Below, piece after piece: positions 13,448-14,782 of a stretch of 14,782 nucleotides of DNA (within the stretch, counting starts at the first letter, position 1; each line of letters begins with the position of its first letter). The stretch lies in contig JAVVPO010000063.1 of assembly GCA_036655715.1 (NCBI GenBank), positions 1-14,782 on the forward strand. Reading direction: 5' to 3'. The position numbers and the translations under genes are program-made. This DNA is from JAVVPO01 sp036655715 (GTDB lineage: Bacteria; Bacillota; Clostridia; Lachnospirales; Cellulosilyticaceae). The notes under the pieces are model-generated. The model searched no databases. It had not been told where the DNA came from and saw only the letters and a program-made list of their open reading frames with translations.

Positions 13448-14225
13448 CTGCTTTATATTGTCTTCCCGTATGATCAATCGTATAATTCTCTTTTATAATC
13501 AGTTCAGATATAGGCACTATAGTATATCCTTTATCCACTAATCCTTTTAGTATAGGCTCAAGAGCATTCTTTGTATGCTTTGTCCCATTATGAAGAAGGA
13601 CAATAGAACCATAGGTAAGATTTTTATGAGTAAGCACCTTATCTATCATAGGCTGTAACCCATATTCCTTCCAATCTAGTGAATCTACATCCCACTGAAT
13701 AGTATAGTATCCACTTTCATTGGCCGCAAGTATAACCTCATTATTATATTCGCCATATGGAGGTCTATAAAGGTCCATAGACTCACCTGTAATTCTCCTC
13801 ACAATTTCATGAGCTTCCATCATATCCTTTTTGATGTCCTCTTTACTCATTTGAGTTACATGAGGATGCCTACTTGAGTGGTTCCCAATATCATGCCCTC
13901 TTTCTGCAATAAGCTTTACTTTCTCTGGATATTTCTTCGCCCAGTCTCCTACTATAAAGAAAGTTGCCTTTGCATTATATTTATCCAGCGTGTCAAGAAT
14001 CTCTTCCACATCCTCTGCTCCCCAAGCTACGTCAAAAGTTAAAGAAATAAGTTTTTCCTTTGTATCTACTGAATAAATAGGTAGTAGCCTTTTGGTACTT
14101 GCTTCTGCCACTTGGTTAAATACATTTATCGTATGATTTCTTGATAGGGTACAAATATTCCATACAGTTAAAACACCTATTAATACTAGAGCTATCTTCA
14201 TTCTATTTTTAATTATTTTTTGCAA
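13443..14225 (-). CDS. Polysaccharide deacetylase, PdaB/sporulation type (NodB domain)
   Basis: 260 aa. Residues 10-27 form a membrane anchor, followed by an extracytoplasmic NodB domain (about 58-242). Motifs: SLTFDVAWG (61-69), where the usual TFDDGP has lost the second Asp; GNHSSRHPHV with His116 and His120; YRPPYGEYN (153-161); WDVDSLDW (178-185); IVLLHNG with His212. The altered first motif and the TFDxxWG form are characteristic of PdaB-like proteins, which act in spore cortex or peptidoglycan formation. Zinc ligands Asp65, His116 and His120 are present, so deacetylation of an N-acetyl sugar is possible but not certain. The start is a TTG (14225) 6 bases after SD AAGGAGGG (14239-14232); an ATG at 14230 is out of frame and only 1 base from the SD. 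The sporulation role is inferred from family and neighbours. Confidence 0.88.
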   Translation of the reverse strand: MQKIIKNRMKIALVLIGVLTVWNICTLSRNHTINVFNQVAEASTKRLLPIYSVDTKEKLISLTFDVAWGAEDVEEILDTLDKYNAKATFFIVGDWAKKYPEKVKLIAERGHDIGNHSSRHPHVTQMSKEDIKKDMMEAHEIVRRITGESMDLYRPPYGEYNNEVILAANESGYYTIQWDVDSLDWKEYGLQPMIDKVLTHKNLTYGSIVLLHNGTKHTKNALEPILKGLVDKGYTIVPISELIIKENYTIDHTGRQYKAE

Positions 14226-14337
14226 TCCATTCCCTCCTTTGATAAAAATATATGCTTGTCTTCTTTAACACATATAATTATCTTTCATTATTTGAAGGGT
14301 TTTTATACTCTATTTATTTACTTGAATTTTGACAGAC

Positions 14338-14373
14338 AAAAAAGTCGCCATATATTAATATGACAACTTTTTT
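14338..14373 (-). terminator. Terminator of the NlpC/P60 gene
   Basis: 14338-14353 pairs with 14358-14373 through 16 pairs including two G-U, with a 4-base loop. On the minus strand the right arm ends in six T residues (14343-14338), 19 bases after the stop codon. A6 on the other arm could also give some activity on the plus strand. Confidence 0.82.
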
Positions 14374-14391
14374 ATTTATTATAATATTACT

Positions 14392-14782
14392 TTATAGAAC
14401 TCTTTTATACCCCATAATAGGTGGCATTCCTCTTAAATCAAGTGGATCAATCTTTACACCGTGCGATGTACTTGCATGAATAACTTGGCTATCTCCCATG
14501 TAAATCCCTACATGTGTTACACTGCTACCATATCCATAAAATACAAGGTCCCCTGCTTGTAAATCTGCTTTTTTCACTTTTGTTCCATTACTTGAATATT
14601 GGTCTGCTGATCTTCTTTTAAGACTAACATCAAAGTTTTTTAATACTTGTGAAGTAAACCCAGAACAGTCAACGCCTTTTGTCAGGCTATTTCCTCCATA
14701 AATATAAGGTGTACCAATAAATTGTTTTGCATACTCAATAACTTCTTCACCTTGTGATTTTTTAACTTCTTCTTTTACTTCT
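14392..14782 (-). CDS. NlpC/P60 cysteine endopeptidase, C-terminal 129 residues
   Basis: Partial: the N-terminus is beyond the window. The frame is open from 14781 to the TAA at 14394-14392. The visible protein begins EVKEEVKKSQGEEVIEYAKQ, a charged linker and first helix. The NlpC/P60 domain follows: FIGTPYIYGGNS, VDCSGFTSQVL (catalytic Cys39 of the visible part), DLQAGDLVFYGYG, VTHVGIYMGD (His90) and QVIHAST (His102, third catalytic residue). It ends in IMGYKRVL, the usual domain end. Such enzymes cut peptide links in peptidoglycan, mostly D-Glu to DAP. An internal GTG at 14577 is not a start, because the catalytic Cys lies before it. Missing N-terminal parts usually hold a signal peptide and SH3 or coiled-coil segments. 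Confidence 0.93.
   Translation of the reverse strand, partial: EVKEEVKKSQGEEVIEYAKQFIGTPYIYGGNSLTKGVDCSGFTSQVLKNFDVSLKRRSADQYSSNGTKVKKADLQAGDLVFYGYGSSVTHVGIYMGDSQVIHASTSHGVKIDPLDLRGMPPIMGYKRVL

Overview
The window is AT-rich DNA from a spore-forming, Gram-positive member of the Clostridia. Evidence for sporulation is an alpha/beta-type SASP gene with a sigma-G-like promoter, a Spo0E-family phosphatase and a PdaB-type deacetylase. Other clostridial marks are purine-rich Shine-Dalgarno sites, a two-OB-fold SSB-like protein and a class II ribonucleotide reductase. A lineage near Lachnospirales/Cellulosilyticaceae is my guess only. The window contains a 100-N assembly gap (3268-3367), so it comes from a scaffold.

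Left part (1-3140, all minus strand). A PHP-family histidinol-phosphatase-like gene is followed by a cytoplasmic GH43 enzyme of the exo-beta-1,3-galactanase type and then by the 5' end of a sulfatase gene. The sulfatase is broken by an in-frame stop at codon 13. GH43 plus sulfatase suggests scavenging of a (possibly sulfated) galactan. Upstream of these lies a separate peptidoglycan amidase with a C-terminal tandem repeat. From 3140 to 3741 there is no gene, only the gap and a strongly self-complementary stretch (3368-3625).

Centre (3690-7137). A minus-strand SASP gene is divergent from a lysine-biosynthesis operon on the plus strand. That operon consists of a sigma-A-type promoter, a lysine riboswitch (L box), an antiterminator/terminator switch, and then asd, dapA and dapB. 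Together the three genes take aspartyl phosphate to tetrahydrodipicolinate, which also feeds diaminopimelate and spore dipicolinate synthesis. A symmetrical A/T-flanked hairpin closes the operon from both sides.

Right-centre (7136-9878, minus strand). In transcription order: a Mur-ligase-like protein that has lost its P-loop and C-terminal domain, the two-OB-fold SSB-like protein, a perfect 26-bp hairpin, a YgjP-type metallopeptidase and cobO. CobO makes adenosylcobalamin, the cofactor of the large class II ribonucleotide reductase (nrdJ) encoded divergently at 10114-13047.

Right end (13129-14782). A Spo0E-like gene on the plus strand and a PdaB-like polysaccharide deacetylase on the minus strand converge on a shared hairpin terminator. 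The window ends inside an NlpC/P60 endopeptidase gene (minus strand, N-terminus outside).

No tRNA, rRNA, CRISPR array, insertion sequence or complete mobile element was recognised. The most unusual items are the Mur-ligase-like pseudoenzyme, the structured non-coding stretch beside the gap, and the dyad-rich nrdJ leader.
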